Assembly: GCA_030141605.1 (NCBI GenBank)
Contig: JAQGDQ010000649.1
Location: forward strand, 53,327-117,326
Source of the DNA: Tubiluchus corallicola
Lineage: Eukaryota; Priapulida; Priapulimorpha; Priapulimorphida; Tubiluchidae
Length of the DNA: 64,000 bases
Direction of reading: 5' to 3'
Under the pieces are notes generated by a model. The model made no database searches. It was given only the letters and a program-made list of their open reading frames with translations, and was not told the DNA's origin. Below are positions 23,560-35,132 of the stretch, one piece after another; position 1 is the first letter of the stretch, and every line of letters starts with the position of its first letter. Both the position numbers and the translations under genes were made by a program.

Positions 23560-23836
23560 ATCTTTAATTGAGAACCACACGATTCACAATATATTTTACG
23601 ATTCTGACCTATCAGGTGTTCATACAAAAAATGTGACATGACGTGCTCCTATTATTTGTACGTGGGACATTTTACCTGAGATGAACAGTATAATTATATT
23701 TATTCATTTATTCGTTATTCTAATGCTATCATTTTCGCTTGTAGTACTATTAGTTAGTATTTTGTTCTTGATTGAAAGTTTGTCAGTTTAATGATAGTCA
23801 TTATTTTTTAATCATAGATCAGCTATTGCTTCAACA

Positions 23837-26800
23837 ATGGTTTTAGCACGATTGAAGAAATTGCTTCTTTGTCACCTCCTTTTAGGTAAGAGCCCAACAA
23901 AAAATTTTTCGCTGGTAAATCTGTGTATTTTGTGCAAAATTTTTGTGCTGAGTCTAAAGTTAAATTGAGACAAAAAAGTAAATTAAATGATTCTCTGTTT
24001 TAGTGGGCTACAGTTGCAAAAATTTTTTTTGTTCAGTTCATTTATAAACTTTTTTTAAAATAGGGCACCTATACGCTGACTGGTATTTCAACACTCGTGT
24101 TGCTCTTCGTGTTTTCCTGTACAACTTATTTACTTCACCTTGTGTTTCTTAGTAACTGGAGAATTTCAGCAAACACCTCATTTTCGCTAGATTATTGATT
24201 ATCGACAAATTCATTTTTGTTTTTGTTTTTTCAGTGAATCGTCCCAGTATGACCCATTTTCTTTTGGGTTAATTATTAGTTGCAAAATTAATCTGTATTT
24301 TTCTGTTTATTGCATTACTACTATTTGGCTTGTTTCCCTAGGGTATGTGTTTGTTGCAAGTGGATTGATAGTAAATCTTCTTCAACTCTGCTGTCTACTA
24401 ATAGTATGGCCTTTCTCCAAAAACTTATACAGGCGTCTTATTTCACACTTGTGTTATCTCCATTGGTCACGTAAGTTAAACACTCATTAGTCACGGTGGA
24501 ACATACTTACTTTACAATTTTGTATCGCATGTACAGATCTAGAACAAATGTGATGCAACTTAACTGCAAGAAATTGTTTCTATCTATTTGTTTTTTTGTT
24601 GACAACTTAGTGAAAGGTTGGTTCTTTACAGAAGACGGGACAAGGTAGCATCTTTTTTAAATTATTTTCCTTAATGAAGCCACCATCCACTATATTACAG
24701 ATACTCAGGTTATTTTTTATTGTATTTGGTGATAGAAGAAAAGACGTTATTGACAGGTGCCACTTAGTGTTTCTACATTCTTGGTGGTTTAGAGGGTGTA
24801 CGGTAAAAATTGCACAGGTAAAAATGGCACAGCAAAAAATTGCACAAAAAAGGCACAGGTAAAAATGGCACAGATGGAAAAGTAGAAAAAAATCGCATAT
24901 GCTAATAAAACTGGAATGTGCCCATTGTAAAAAAAATTAAAACTGAAACTTTGTCTGATTCTTTTGATTAAAAAAATTTAACACAATGGTAAACAAGCAA
25001 ACTACAAAAATTTGCGTATATTAGTTTTATATAGACTAAGAAAAGTCTCACAAAATATTTATTCATTAAATAGATTTATAATCAGTAATGCACGAATGTC
25101 CCACATAGTCTTTACCTACGCTTTTAATCGTGTAATAGATTAACAAATATATGCGTATTTACATAGCAAATCATCTTATGATACACATTAATAAGCAAAG
25201 GTTATAGACAGGTTATATTACTCAAGTGAGAATTTCACCAAATGGAACTGGGACTAACTCGTAGTACATTGTTTGTCCAGGTGGAAATAACAAAAATGAA
25301 GTACTAAATATTTCTCTGAAACCTCCACGAAGTGTGTCGCGAATGTTTTTTTGGTACTTGGTGTTGGGCAAGTTTTGCGAAAAAACTGGTGAAAAGATTC
25401 CCATTTTGCTCCCAATACCTGTGTTCTCCACCAAAGTTTCATGGAAATCTATTAGGTAGTTTTGTAATAGGCTTACTGCCGTAACAGACATAATACAGCT
25501 AAACAAACAGAAAAACAAACAAACTGTGTTGAAGCACAACTTCCTTGGTAGAGGTAAAAATAACTAAAATAATTGTCATCAACAGTAGATCTAACTCTAA
25601 ACTAATATATGAGTCATTTTTCCTGTGTCATTTTTACCTACATATGTCACCCTATACTGAAAATTACCCATACTTACTAATTGTGTACTTAACAAACTTA
25701 ACAATAGCATCACAGGAGTTGGAAATTTTAGTTGCAGACAGGAAACAGTGGAGTGCTCTAATAAGGGATAGAGGCTCAAGGTGTACAATAGATGTTTAGA
25801 GTAACAGAAGAAGAAGAAGAAGAAGAAGAAGAAGAAAATTGCTAATCATTAGGCCATGCTTATAGGGAAGCTTTTGCTAATCCTAACCCTAAACTCGCAT
25901 TTTACTAAGTGTGCCATTTTTTCCTGCACCTTTTTTACCTGTGCCATTTTACCTACTTTTCCATTTGCGATTTTTACCTACGTTAAGTTTAGGATTATGT
26001 CTATTTTGTGCAAAACTTATTCAAGATTAATGTTTAACAGTAACTGTTACTGGTACGTAGTTGTTCAGTTAGTGTTTCATTTGTAACATGTTTTTTCTAA
26101 CAGCTACCAAATGCTGTCATGTAACATTAGTAATGCCAGCTATAGCATAACATGATATTAATCATTTAGCTTCGAAATAGTTATATGCAAATTATTTTGT
26201 TTACAGAACTTGTTTTTCTGGCAGAGTGGTGGTCCGGATCAGACTGTGAACTTGTTTGCCCAAATCCGGACGATCGCAACTACTACGGTAAAGAACATGG
26301 AATTGTCGTACTTAATCATAGCTATGAAATAGACTGGCTTATGGGTTGGATAATGTGCGAACGGTTTGGAACACTTGGTGTAAGTGTCAAAACGTTTTGT
26401 GTTAATTTTTATTGATCACCCGGCGCATTTAATGGCAGTGGCAGATCCAGGTCTAGAAAAAAGAGCACTAGGTTAACTGTTTAAATATAATCTATGTCTG
26501 CCTCGGCTATTCTTGCTATTATTGTTATTCTCTGCTATTATTGTTTTTTTAAAACAGAATAATACAATACGTACCATTTTAGTGTTTCAAATTAATTATA
26601 AAAAGCTGTTGATAAAATAAAAAATGATATAGAAATGAGCAAAGTAAAAAAAATCATCGCTTAAATGAAACGGTGTGTCATTAAGTGAGAAAAAGGTGTC
26701 AAAGGTTCAGCGTAGAAACGTCACTAAACAGGGAGTTGCTAAGCGAAGACTTACTATATTCATGCAAAAGCCTAAAACAACAAACTAATTGTTGAATATG

Positions 26801-29800
26801 TCGTTTATTGTAGTACATTGTTATTATAATCATTCTTAAGTTAAGCCTGGTAAGCTTAATGTAGTGAAATATATATTGCCATGGCCAAAAGAGTGGGATC
26901 GCCTCTACCTTAATCCATGTATGAAATTCAGAAAATTCTAAGAAATTAAAAAAGAATGCGTAAATTATCTGCCACTTAGCATTAGACTTAAAAACTTGTA
27001 AATGAACGATGTAACAATGAACAATATTGACGAAATGATTAGCGACTAATTAAAAACTGTTATTTTATTAGTTGGTCTTATATTTTTGGCCCTTACTGTA
27101 TAGGTGTGCTTGAAAAGTCCCCTAGTAAGTGTGAGTTAAGACGACTGAAATTTGCTTGTCATTGCTTAAAGGAAAACCAGATGATTGTGTAAACATTAGT
27201 TCAGAATAAATAATGCTTTAAATAATAATTACCTCGGATACTCAAATTTCCTTAAACTTTCAAAGCTACACGTGGCTCAGTGAATCTACTAAGATTGGCA
27301 GCGGCGCCTTTTTGTCACATTCGCTTGGCCGACAAATAGAAGGTGGTACTGTTGTAAGCATGATCATGAACTGCTGTGTTAGTTTCTGACATCATATGAT
27401 GTAAAGCCCATTTTTCATGACATCATGCGTTTAAGCAGTACTGTAACACTTATGCAATGTACTTGATGTGCAAGGAAAGATGCCTGCCATTGCATAAACA
27501 GTGGTTAGTTTCTGACGTAAGCAATAGCTGTGCTCGGTTGCCGTTAATTGACTTTTTAAGCTAATTATTCAAATGTAAGGAACAATTGTTAACTTTTATA
27601 GGCAAGAAGACGTATTTTGGACAGTAAATTAAAATGAGATTGAGTCTAAACAATAATCCGGTTTTCCTTTAAATGAAATTCTGATGAACTGACAATCTAC
27701 TGTTTACAAATTTTCTTTTTTGATTCTCAGAGCTCCAAGATTTACGGAAAGAAGATATTGAAGTTTGTTCCGATTATTGGCTGGGCATGGGTTTTCGCTG
27801 AAGTCATATTTTTAGAACGAGACTGGAACAAAGACAGGAAAGCCATCTTGAAAGCAATGGACACATTAGGAAATTTTCCTATTCCAATATGGGTGAACGA
27901 TTGTTTGCTTTCTTCATTCTACGTGATCAATTTTAGTCTGAACACTAAATTATCAATTTACTTCCAAATCTTAAATTGAAATTGCTTTATTTTGCTTTCT
28001 AATTGACTATTTCATTGATTTGTTTATCGTCTTGTGTAATTATTTTAGCAGTTTGTTAGCTACCCGACTGCCTGACACTTCAGCTGATTAACTTGATTGA
28101 CTAAATGGCTATCTGGCTGATTATCAGATATCACTGTAACCCGTTTATTGCCAGTTATTTCATAAGCTGCATAAACATATCTTGTTTACTTCTTATTTTA
28201 TTCCGTGCTGGAGTTCCTCTTTATTTTTTTGCAATATAAACACCTACGTAGTCATTTTTCAGTACATTGCATATTTTTACGTTTTGCTTAAAGATTCTAC
28301 TGTTTTGTGAGGGGACAAGATTTACACCTGATAAACATAAGGCAAGTCTTGAATACGCTAGAGCGAATGGATTACCTGAACTCAAGCATCATCTTCTTCC
28401 TCGTACTAAAGGTTTTGTTCTGTCTGTTCAAGGTTTCAAAGGAAAAAGTAAGTCACATTTGTTTTTTTCTATTTCTGGTTACTTTGGTGCATTAATAATA
28501 TGCTTCAAATGCACTCGTGGCACAACAACACAAAATACTCTCCCAGCAGATGCGTGTGCTAGGTTCTTCACAACTACTAGAACAAATGCAGTACCGTGCA
28601 TACAGTTGGCATTGTGACACAGCCCAGCTATGAAAATGCATCTCATTGCACTTGGTGCATTTTTGTGGGTTCTATTTGGATAGGTATTTTCGTTTGAATT
28701 TTACTTGCTGTTTAGTTAGATTTGCTTAGATTGGCATGTTTTTTATTATTAACTGTGTTATTCACTGTATTGAATCTTTACTCTCACAATTCGTTTTGAG
28801 GAAAACTTATCTTTCTGCATTAAAAAGTAAATCCTATATAAGAATCAACTAGAATGCAAATTCTTAGAAATTCGAATATTGAGTATTTCTCAGTTGATGA
28901 TAATCTATCTTATGCAGTGAGAACAACAAAGTATGGACCCAGCACTTAGACCATGTTAAGAATATAAGGTTTTGTACGAAAAAGCATGCTGGCTTTATGG
29001 AGTCAGTTGTTGTTACATTCAACCTTTACCAGACAGTTTAGTCTAGTGGCAACGCGTCCGTTTTCCATCTGAAAGGTCGTGAGTTCAATACAGCGGCTGG
29101 GTAATACCAAAGACTTTAAAAATGATACCTGTTGTTGCCCTGCCTGACACATGGTATTCTCTGTTATGTTGTTGTAGATTGTTATTTACAGTCGGTCCAA
29201 AAGCTCTTTGGTGCTTAATTGTTCATCCTAATAGCCAATTTCAAATAAACATCATTATTATTACTATTATTATTATTATCATCGTATCGTCATTGTCATC
29301 GTCATCATCATCACCATCATGTTTGGCCTAAAAACTATCAGGCATTTGTCTTCGACTTACTAAAAGCCTGTATTTGGTGTACAGTCCAGTGTTGTATATT
29401 ATTAATGTTACGTACTTGTGACTGAACCAAGTGTAGCTCATTGTCAAAGATAATTGTTTAATTGCAGACGCTGCAAGCCGTGTTCTAGCCCTCTTACTGT
29501 AAATGGTTTGTATCTTACAATGGCACCAGACCTCACTGTCAAGTTTAATTCTCTAAAATGAAATTTTGAACGGCACAGGTGTCTTCAGATTCGTATATAT
29601 TATACTGTTATTCAGATCAGATTAATAGATCAAAACAGTATAACATATGAAACGACTAAAATCAGGTTTGTTATTTGGTAACAATTCATTTGCTAAGCTG
29701 ATTCTGCACTGTTTAACTGTTATAGCCAAGTACATACGTGCATGCAACTATTTCCCATTTGGCATATGCAATTCTGTGTGATACTTTGTTGGATCGTGCT

Positions 29801-32800
29801 TAGTTTTTACCCCTCAGCATTATCATGTTGTTTACTCTTGGTAAGAAAGAGCTTCTTACATTTTCTGTGCATTTAGTTCAGGTTGTTTATGATTGCGTGG
29901 TCGGATTTCAACATGAAGGAGACAAGCCACCATCTTTGATGAATATTGTAAATGGCGTACCAGCAAGAGCGCAAATGATAGTCAGGTACGTAGTGTAACT
30001 GCTTTGTGTGCTGTGTAAAACTGAAATGGGACTTAGTATGCCTTATTGCAAAAATCGCAGCATTTGTTACCAATAATCTGTAAACTAATTATGACGTCTA
30101 TATGACAGAGCATGTACTAAGTGAAAGCCATGTAATCTGTGATAGCTAATCAGCTGATATCATGAAAGCTGTGACACTTTGGCAATTTGTACCTGGGGTT
30201 GGGACATAACAAAACATGACAACAATGCAGAATGATACTTAGTGTATGAATTCATTACTACATAATGCTGCGTTCTACATGATGTAACTACAAAACATTG
30301 TATGTCTTGACAACAAACTATGAAAAATCTGGGGTTTACCAAAATTGTAAATTTTTCAGTTTGCATGGTAAGTAGAAAAGTAAAAGAGCAAATACAGAAT
30401 ACAGAGTAATTTATTTGCCTCAATAACATGACCAACATAGCATTAACAAATGATGTGACTACTAAGGGAGACAGGGTGGTGAAAAAACCAAAAGGTCATC
30501 GAGTCTACCACCCTTCTACTAATTTAATAACAAAACTCAACTTAGATTAGTACTGTGAGCTGTGTAAATACAAAACTCTACTTAGATTAGTACTGTGAGC
30601 TGTGTAAATTAAACTATAATGTAAATGTAAATTAAATTCTTATATTTTATCTAAAGCATTATTCTTGTATAGCAGCAGTTGTTAGTTAGTAGCGCATGCA
30701 TATGTTATACGTGCATAGCTGGATTAGTCAGTAATATGTAAAAATAATTTTAAGTTACAAATTAAAAATTAATCAATACTTTGTCATATAGCATAACTGT
30801 GTTAATAACAAATAGAGATTAATAAGTGATATATAAAACAACTAAAAGACAACAATTGCTGCAAGCTACTTATGTAAAAAATTGCTTTATTCCATTTTAA
30901 CAAACTTATGCAGCGCAATGCTAATCAGGCAGATAAAAACCACTTCTCAATTCATGTTTTCTGTACACACATAAGTGCATTCATGTATTCTGTTTTAAAA
31001 ACATTCCCACGGGTATAATAGCTTGGGAAATGAATTGCTGTATAGCGGTGTTGAATACTAACCAAACTAATCATATATTCTAATTTTTAGGCGAATACCA
31101 TTGGAAGAAATTCCAACTGCTACAGAACAAGAGTGTTCAGACTGGCTTATTAAATTATATCAAGAAAAGGTAATAATATCAATAATAGGCCTATGTGTTT
31201 TCCAGTTTGTATTGTGTAAGTTGCCGGCACAATCAAGTGCTAGGCTATTTTTAAAACAACAGTTTTACTTTTCAAAAGTATGCAAAATGGTTTCCGATAA
31301 GATAAAGCAGGAGTGTGCAAACTGCGGCCAGCCGAGAGATCTTGTGCGCGCGAAGAGGTTTGTCGATGTAATGAAAGTGCGGCCCAGGCAATCCATCTGA
31401 AGTCCGCGCCAATATCACAAAGATGTTGCGGGTAGTTTTTTTCCTCTAGATCGGATGCCATTAACCTTTACAAGACCGTTGTCACTTAGTGTCACTCTCG
31501 GACATGACGAAATATTTGGTTTTTAATTTAAATTTTAATAACTTCTAAAATAGTTTCCTGAGTGTAGTAGTGCAGTAGAAATGATGTGCGCAAATCGGAT
31601 GCAAAAACAATCGTTATTAGGTCCTACTATACTTGGCTCCTTGACCAAACTGCATGTGGCACACAGGAATTGCGGGAAAGCTTAATGTGGCCCAGCTAGT
31701 CAGATAATTTGTACACCGGGAAAGCTTAATGTGGCCCAGCTAGTCAGATAATTTGCACACCCCTGAGATAAAGCGTAGTTGCTTAAATGGTACTCATGCT
31801 ATTTCCTGTGAATTTCATAGTAATCTTTGTTGTTGTGTAAACGTTTGTTGCAAAATTAAGCTTAAACCTTGCTCTGCAAAATAATGGCACAAAAATGAAT
31901 ACAATAAACACTTGTATATTGAGTTGATTAAAGGAAGGATAGTTTGTTTTAACTACTAGTTCATAATAAGTTAGCGGGGTATATACCTCACCCCACTAAA
32001 TACGCATATCATGTTGTAAAAAACAGTTCAAACACTCTAAATGTAGACTGTTTTTTGTAACAGTAAGTTATTCCTTTCAGTTTGCATCTGAAGTGACTTC
32101 ACAGTAATTGAGTAGCAATTAATAGAGTTTAGTGACAAGCAATGGACATATTTGCAGTATGGGGGAGCAGTTCCTCTGGAAATTTTATAAGTTATTTGCA
32201 GTATAGGGGAGCAGTTCCTCTGGAAATTTTATAAGTTATTTGCAGTATAGGGGAGCAGTTCCTCTGCAAATTTTATAAGTTATTTGCAGTATGGGGGAGG
32301 AGTTCCTCTGCAAATTTTTGCAGAGAACATAGTGTAATATCGGCAAGCACAGAGCAAATGCAAAAGTTGCTGGTAATATAGTAGGCAGCTTGTATTTGCT
32401 GATGAAAATAAGAAAAACAAGTGAAAATGTGACATCTTATTTTAGCAGATGAGCAAATTATTATTTTACAAACTCATTTCAGTTAATTATAACAACACTA
32501 ATTATTAAAGTAACTGGTAGCTAATTAATTTAGTAGTGACAGTTAATCTACCACATCTACACTGGCTATTTTCATCTAGATGATGGACTCCAAGATCATA
32601 TAGATAAATAACAATGTATGTTGACTAACATTGAATAGTGCAAAGGATGATTCACATAAACATACTAATGCTGACACACATTGCACAGTACCACACATTT
32701 CAATTTCAAAATAATTTATTCGTTTAACATATATCTTAATCACATTAGTTTTGAAATACAATATATAATCAGTAAAGTAAAAAAATAATTATTTGAAAAT

Positions 32801-34344
32801 GATCACTGTTATTAAAAGAGATAATGAAGGGAGACCTAAGAAGTTGTGGCTTATGGCAGGGAACCCCTAAGTGTTTTAATAATAATTTTATAAAGCAGTA
32901 TATTTTAGTTGTTAATCGTTAGTGATTTTGTATTTTACAATTCTAAGATTAAAAGTTACTGCTTGTTCCAAGGAAACCTTACACTGTTGTGACCAAAGTT
33001 CTTATTTTAGAGTTATCTAGTTATAAACAGAGATTTAAAATCAACTTTTTATATGTTGATTTAAACATTGATACATTATAAAAGACTTGTCCATTATAGC
33101 TAAACAGATGAGACTAACAGACATAGTATGTTTGAAGTCTGTTTTAGTAAAACCTGTTATAGCAAGAATTGATTGTGATGTACATGTTATTCAGTGTGGA
33201 TTATTGCTAATATTGACACCGTCGTCATTTTTCAGGACGAATTATTTGAGCATTTTCTTAAGGAGGGAACCTTTCCGGGCCACAGATTCAAAGTGCCACG
33301 GTCCTGTCGATCCCTGATCGTGGAGTGCGTTTGGTCCGCTTTACTTCTGCCTCCACTTTTCTATTACTTAGGTCGATTAGTCATGTCTGGTTCCATTTAC
33401 TTATACGTTGGCATACTTGTTATAGCAGTATTAAGTAAGTATGAATAATGTTTTTGTACTCTTTAAGAGCATAACTGTTACAAGAGCAATATATATCTGT
33501 TTTATCTTAGCATGTAATTAAAATGTTGTGATATTTTTTGAAGTAAATAGTAAAGTGTGTAAGCACCATATTTGATGACTACAGTCAACCTCGGGTATAA
33601 CGTACTCGCTTATAAGGGACCACCAACACTGGTTTTTCTTAACGAATTTCCTATGTAGAAATCTTCGTATATAAGGTGCTCGGATATAAGGGACTTTCAG
33701 TTATAAGGGATGATATCTTCAGGTCCCACGTAATAGAAACCCAGGTAAATTACCTCGCATATAAGGGACCATATGATCAAAGCGAAATTGATCGATTTTT
33801 TAACCACAATTTTTCGCAAACTCGGCCTTCACGCAACTCGGTTTCCATGGTCGCATACATCTCGCATCACTGAAGGAGCTTCCTACACACCGTTTACACT
33901 GAATGTGTAGCAATAATCCATAAAAATATGGGTAAAAGTACAGAAAAGTTCAGGTCTAGATACACCGTCGGTCTGACTCAACTTCGGCTATAAGGGACAT
34001 CGGATATAAGGTCCCGATGCGTCCCGTATATCCGAGGTTGACTATTTCATGGACTTCCCGAAGCAATAATTGTAGTTTAACAAGAAGACCCAGGATAATT
34101 TTCAGTCGAGATCAAGCGTATCATGCAAAATAAACAAAATGAACACGAAAAGACATTAGTATACATTGGAGTTTTAAATTAGATTGGATTAGATTTGATT
34201 CATGAATTAATGATTCAGTAATTCCTTATATTATAGCAATGTTTTTTCATTTGATTTTTAGTTTCGCTTGGCGTATCAAAGATGATCAAACTTACGCAGG
34301 TACAGCATGGATCAGCATACGGAAAAGACACCAAGTCACTATAA
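23837..34344 (+). CDS. AGPAT3: 1-acylglycerol-3-phosphate acyltransferase, AGPAT3/4 type (9 exons)
   Basis: Transfers an acyl group from acyl-CoA to lysophosphatidic acid to give phosphatidic acid, in the ER membrane. Exons: 23837-23885, 24342-24470, 26207-26379, 27731-27892, 28294-28447, 29877-29985, 31091-31169, 33236-33434, 34262-34344. All phases agree and the product is 378 aa; human AGPAT3 is 376 aa. Visible: an N-terminal membrane segment about 12-45 with WPFSKNLYRRL; EWW at 66-68; the catalytic HX4D at H97-D102 (NHSYEID); FVPIIGWAW at 129-137; EGTR at 177-180; HHLLPRTKGF; LYQEKDELF; two C-terminal membrane segments about 310-352; and an end of GSAYGKDTKSL. Exon 6 must start at TTCAG, not at the AG four bases later, to keep the frame. 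AGPAT3 and AGPAT4 cannot be separated with confidence, so the symbol is the nearer guess. Confidence 0.94.
24802..25978. mobile_element. Fold-back element in AGPAT intron 2
   Basis: A 1.18-kb element whose left (24802-24890) and right (25900-25978) ends are long inverted repeats. They are built from GGTAAAAATGGCACA / TGTGCCATTTTTACC motifs repeated several times. TAC flanks both ends. The interior includes a (GAA)n run at about 25807-25837. An open frame on the minus strand inside it resembles nothing recognised. Confidence 0.7.
26552..26757 (+). mobile_element. Diverged fragment related to 9453-9657
   Basis: About 200 bp clearly alignable with the right end of the element in tetraspanin intron 6 (CAGAATAAYACAATAYGTACC, AATTA, AGCAAAGTAAAAAAA, TTAAGTGAG, CTTACTATAT). 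It lies in AGPAT intron 3. Confidence 0.7.
27167..27673 (+). mobile_element. MITE family M1, copy 2 (internally deleted)
   Basis: Termini TTAAAGGAAAACCAGATGAT and ATCCGGTTTTCCTTTAA. About 50 bp shorter than the other copies because a segment near the left end is missing. It ends 57 bp before AGPAT exon 4. Confidence 0.85.
29035..29330 (+). mobile_element. tRNA-headed SINE in AGPAT intron 5
   Basis: The head reads TAGTCTAGTGGCAACGCGTC, like an A box, then GGTCGTGAGTTCAATAC, like a B box, at tRNA-like spacing. A body of about 170 bp, an AATAAAC motif and an (ATT)n/(ATC)n tail follow. The layout is that of a tRNA-derived SINE. No other copy is in the window. Confidence 0.65.
30527..30612. repeat. 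Two-copy 43-bp tandem repeat
   Basis: CAAAACTCAACTTAGATTAG then TACTGTGAGCTGTGTAAAT occurs twice in a row with one or two changes, in AGPAT intron 6. Confidence 0.85.
31308..31765. mobile_element. hAT-like MITE with exact 8-bp target duplication
   Basis: Termini CAGGAGTGTGCAAACTGCGG and, inverted, AATTTGCACACCCCTG. The exact duplication AGATAAAG lies at 31300-31307 and 31766-31773. CAGGGGTGTGCAAACTGCGG-type ends and 8-bp duplications are typical of hAT. Two tandem 44-bp copies (GGGAAAGCTTAATGTGGCCC...) lie at its right end. It is in AGPAT intron 7. Confidence 0.9.
32148..32325. repeat. 44-bp tandem repeat
   Basis: About four copies of TTTGCAGTATGGGGGAGCAG followed by TTCCTCTGGAAATTTTATAA in AGPAT intron 7. 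Confidence 0.9.
33582..34043 (-). mobile_element. pogo/Tigger-like MITE P1, copy 2
   Basis: Ends CAGTCAACCTCGGGTATAAC and CCGAGGTTGACT, inverted relative to copies 1 and 3. It lies in AGPAT intron 8, about 220 bp before the last exon. Confidence 0.85.
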
Positions 34345-34571
34345 CCTTGTTTCCTTCCTAGCAAACCGTTATTGTTTAATGCTGAAGATGATTTAACCAA
34401 AAAACTTGTTATATGTGTAGAAGGGCATCAGGGTTTCATTTTGCATTTTTATACTATCATTTATGTTACGTTTTTATTTTTATGTTACGCACATTTTAGC
34501 GCCTTAACGTGCAATTGCAAAATCCATCCGTATGAGAATACTGGAAAATGATATTCACTCCAGGTTCCGCA

Positions 34572-35132
34572 TTTAAAGGAAAACCGGATGATCGTGTAAA
34601 CATGAGTTCAGAATAAAGAATGCTCTAAAATATTGAAAACTACAATTAGCTTATTTTAAATCAAAGCTTAGATTAAATAATAATTACGTCGGATACTCAA
34701 ATTTTGTTAAACTTTCAAAACTACGCACATCTCGGTGAATCCACTAAGATTGGCAGCGGCACCTTTTTGTCACATTCACGTGTCCAACAAATAGAAGGCG
34801 GTACCGTGATAACCATGATGATGAACTGCAGTGTTAGTTTCTGACGTCATATGATGTAAAGCCCATTTTTCGTGACATCATGCGTTTAAACAGTACTGTA
34901 ACTCTCATGCAAGTGTACTTGATGCACAAGGGAAGACGCCTGCCATTGCACAAACTGTGGTTAGTTTCTGATGTAAGCAATAGCTGTGTTCGGTTGCCGT
35001 TAATTAACTTTCTAAGCTAATTATTCAAATATAAGGAACAACTGTTAAATTTTACAGGCAAGAAAATGTATATTTTGTACAGTAAATTAAAATGAGATTG
35101 AGTCTAAACAATCGTCCGGTCTTCCTTTAAAT
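34572..35132 (+). mobile_element. MITE family M1, copy 3
   Basis: Termini TTTAAAGGAAAACCGGATGA and CGTCCGGTCTTCCTTTAAA. It starts 228 bp after the AGPAT stop codon, and its AATAAA at 34612-34617 is the first poly(A)-signal hexamer downstream of that stop. Confidence 0.85.
34612..34617 (+). promoter_or_regulatory. Candidate AGPAT poly(A) signal, supplied by a MITE
   Basis: AATAAA inside M1 copy 3. No AATAAA or ATTAAA occurs between the AGPAT stop (34344) and this site. Use of the site is inferred. Confidence 0.35.

Noticed and set aside
25222-25539. Minus-strand 105-codon open frame
   Set aside because: It lies inside a fold-back element and resembles no transposase or other family.
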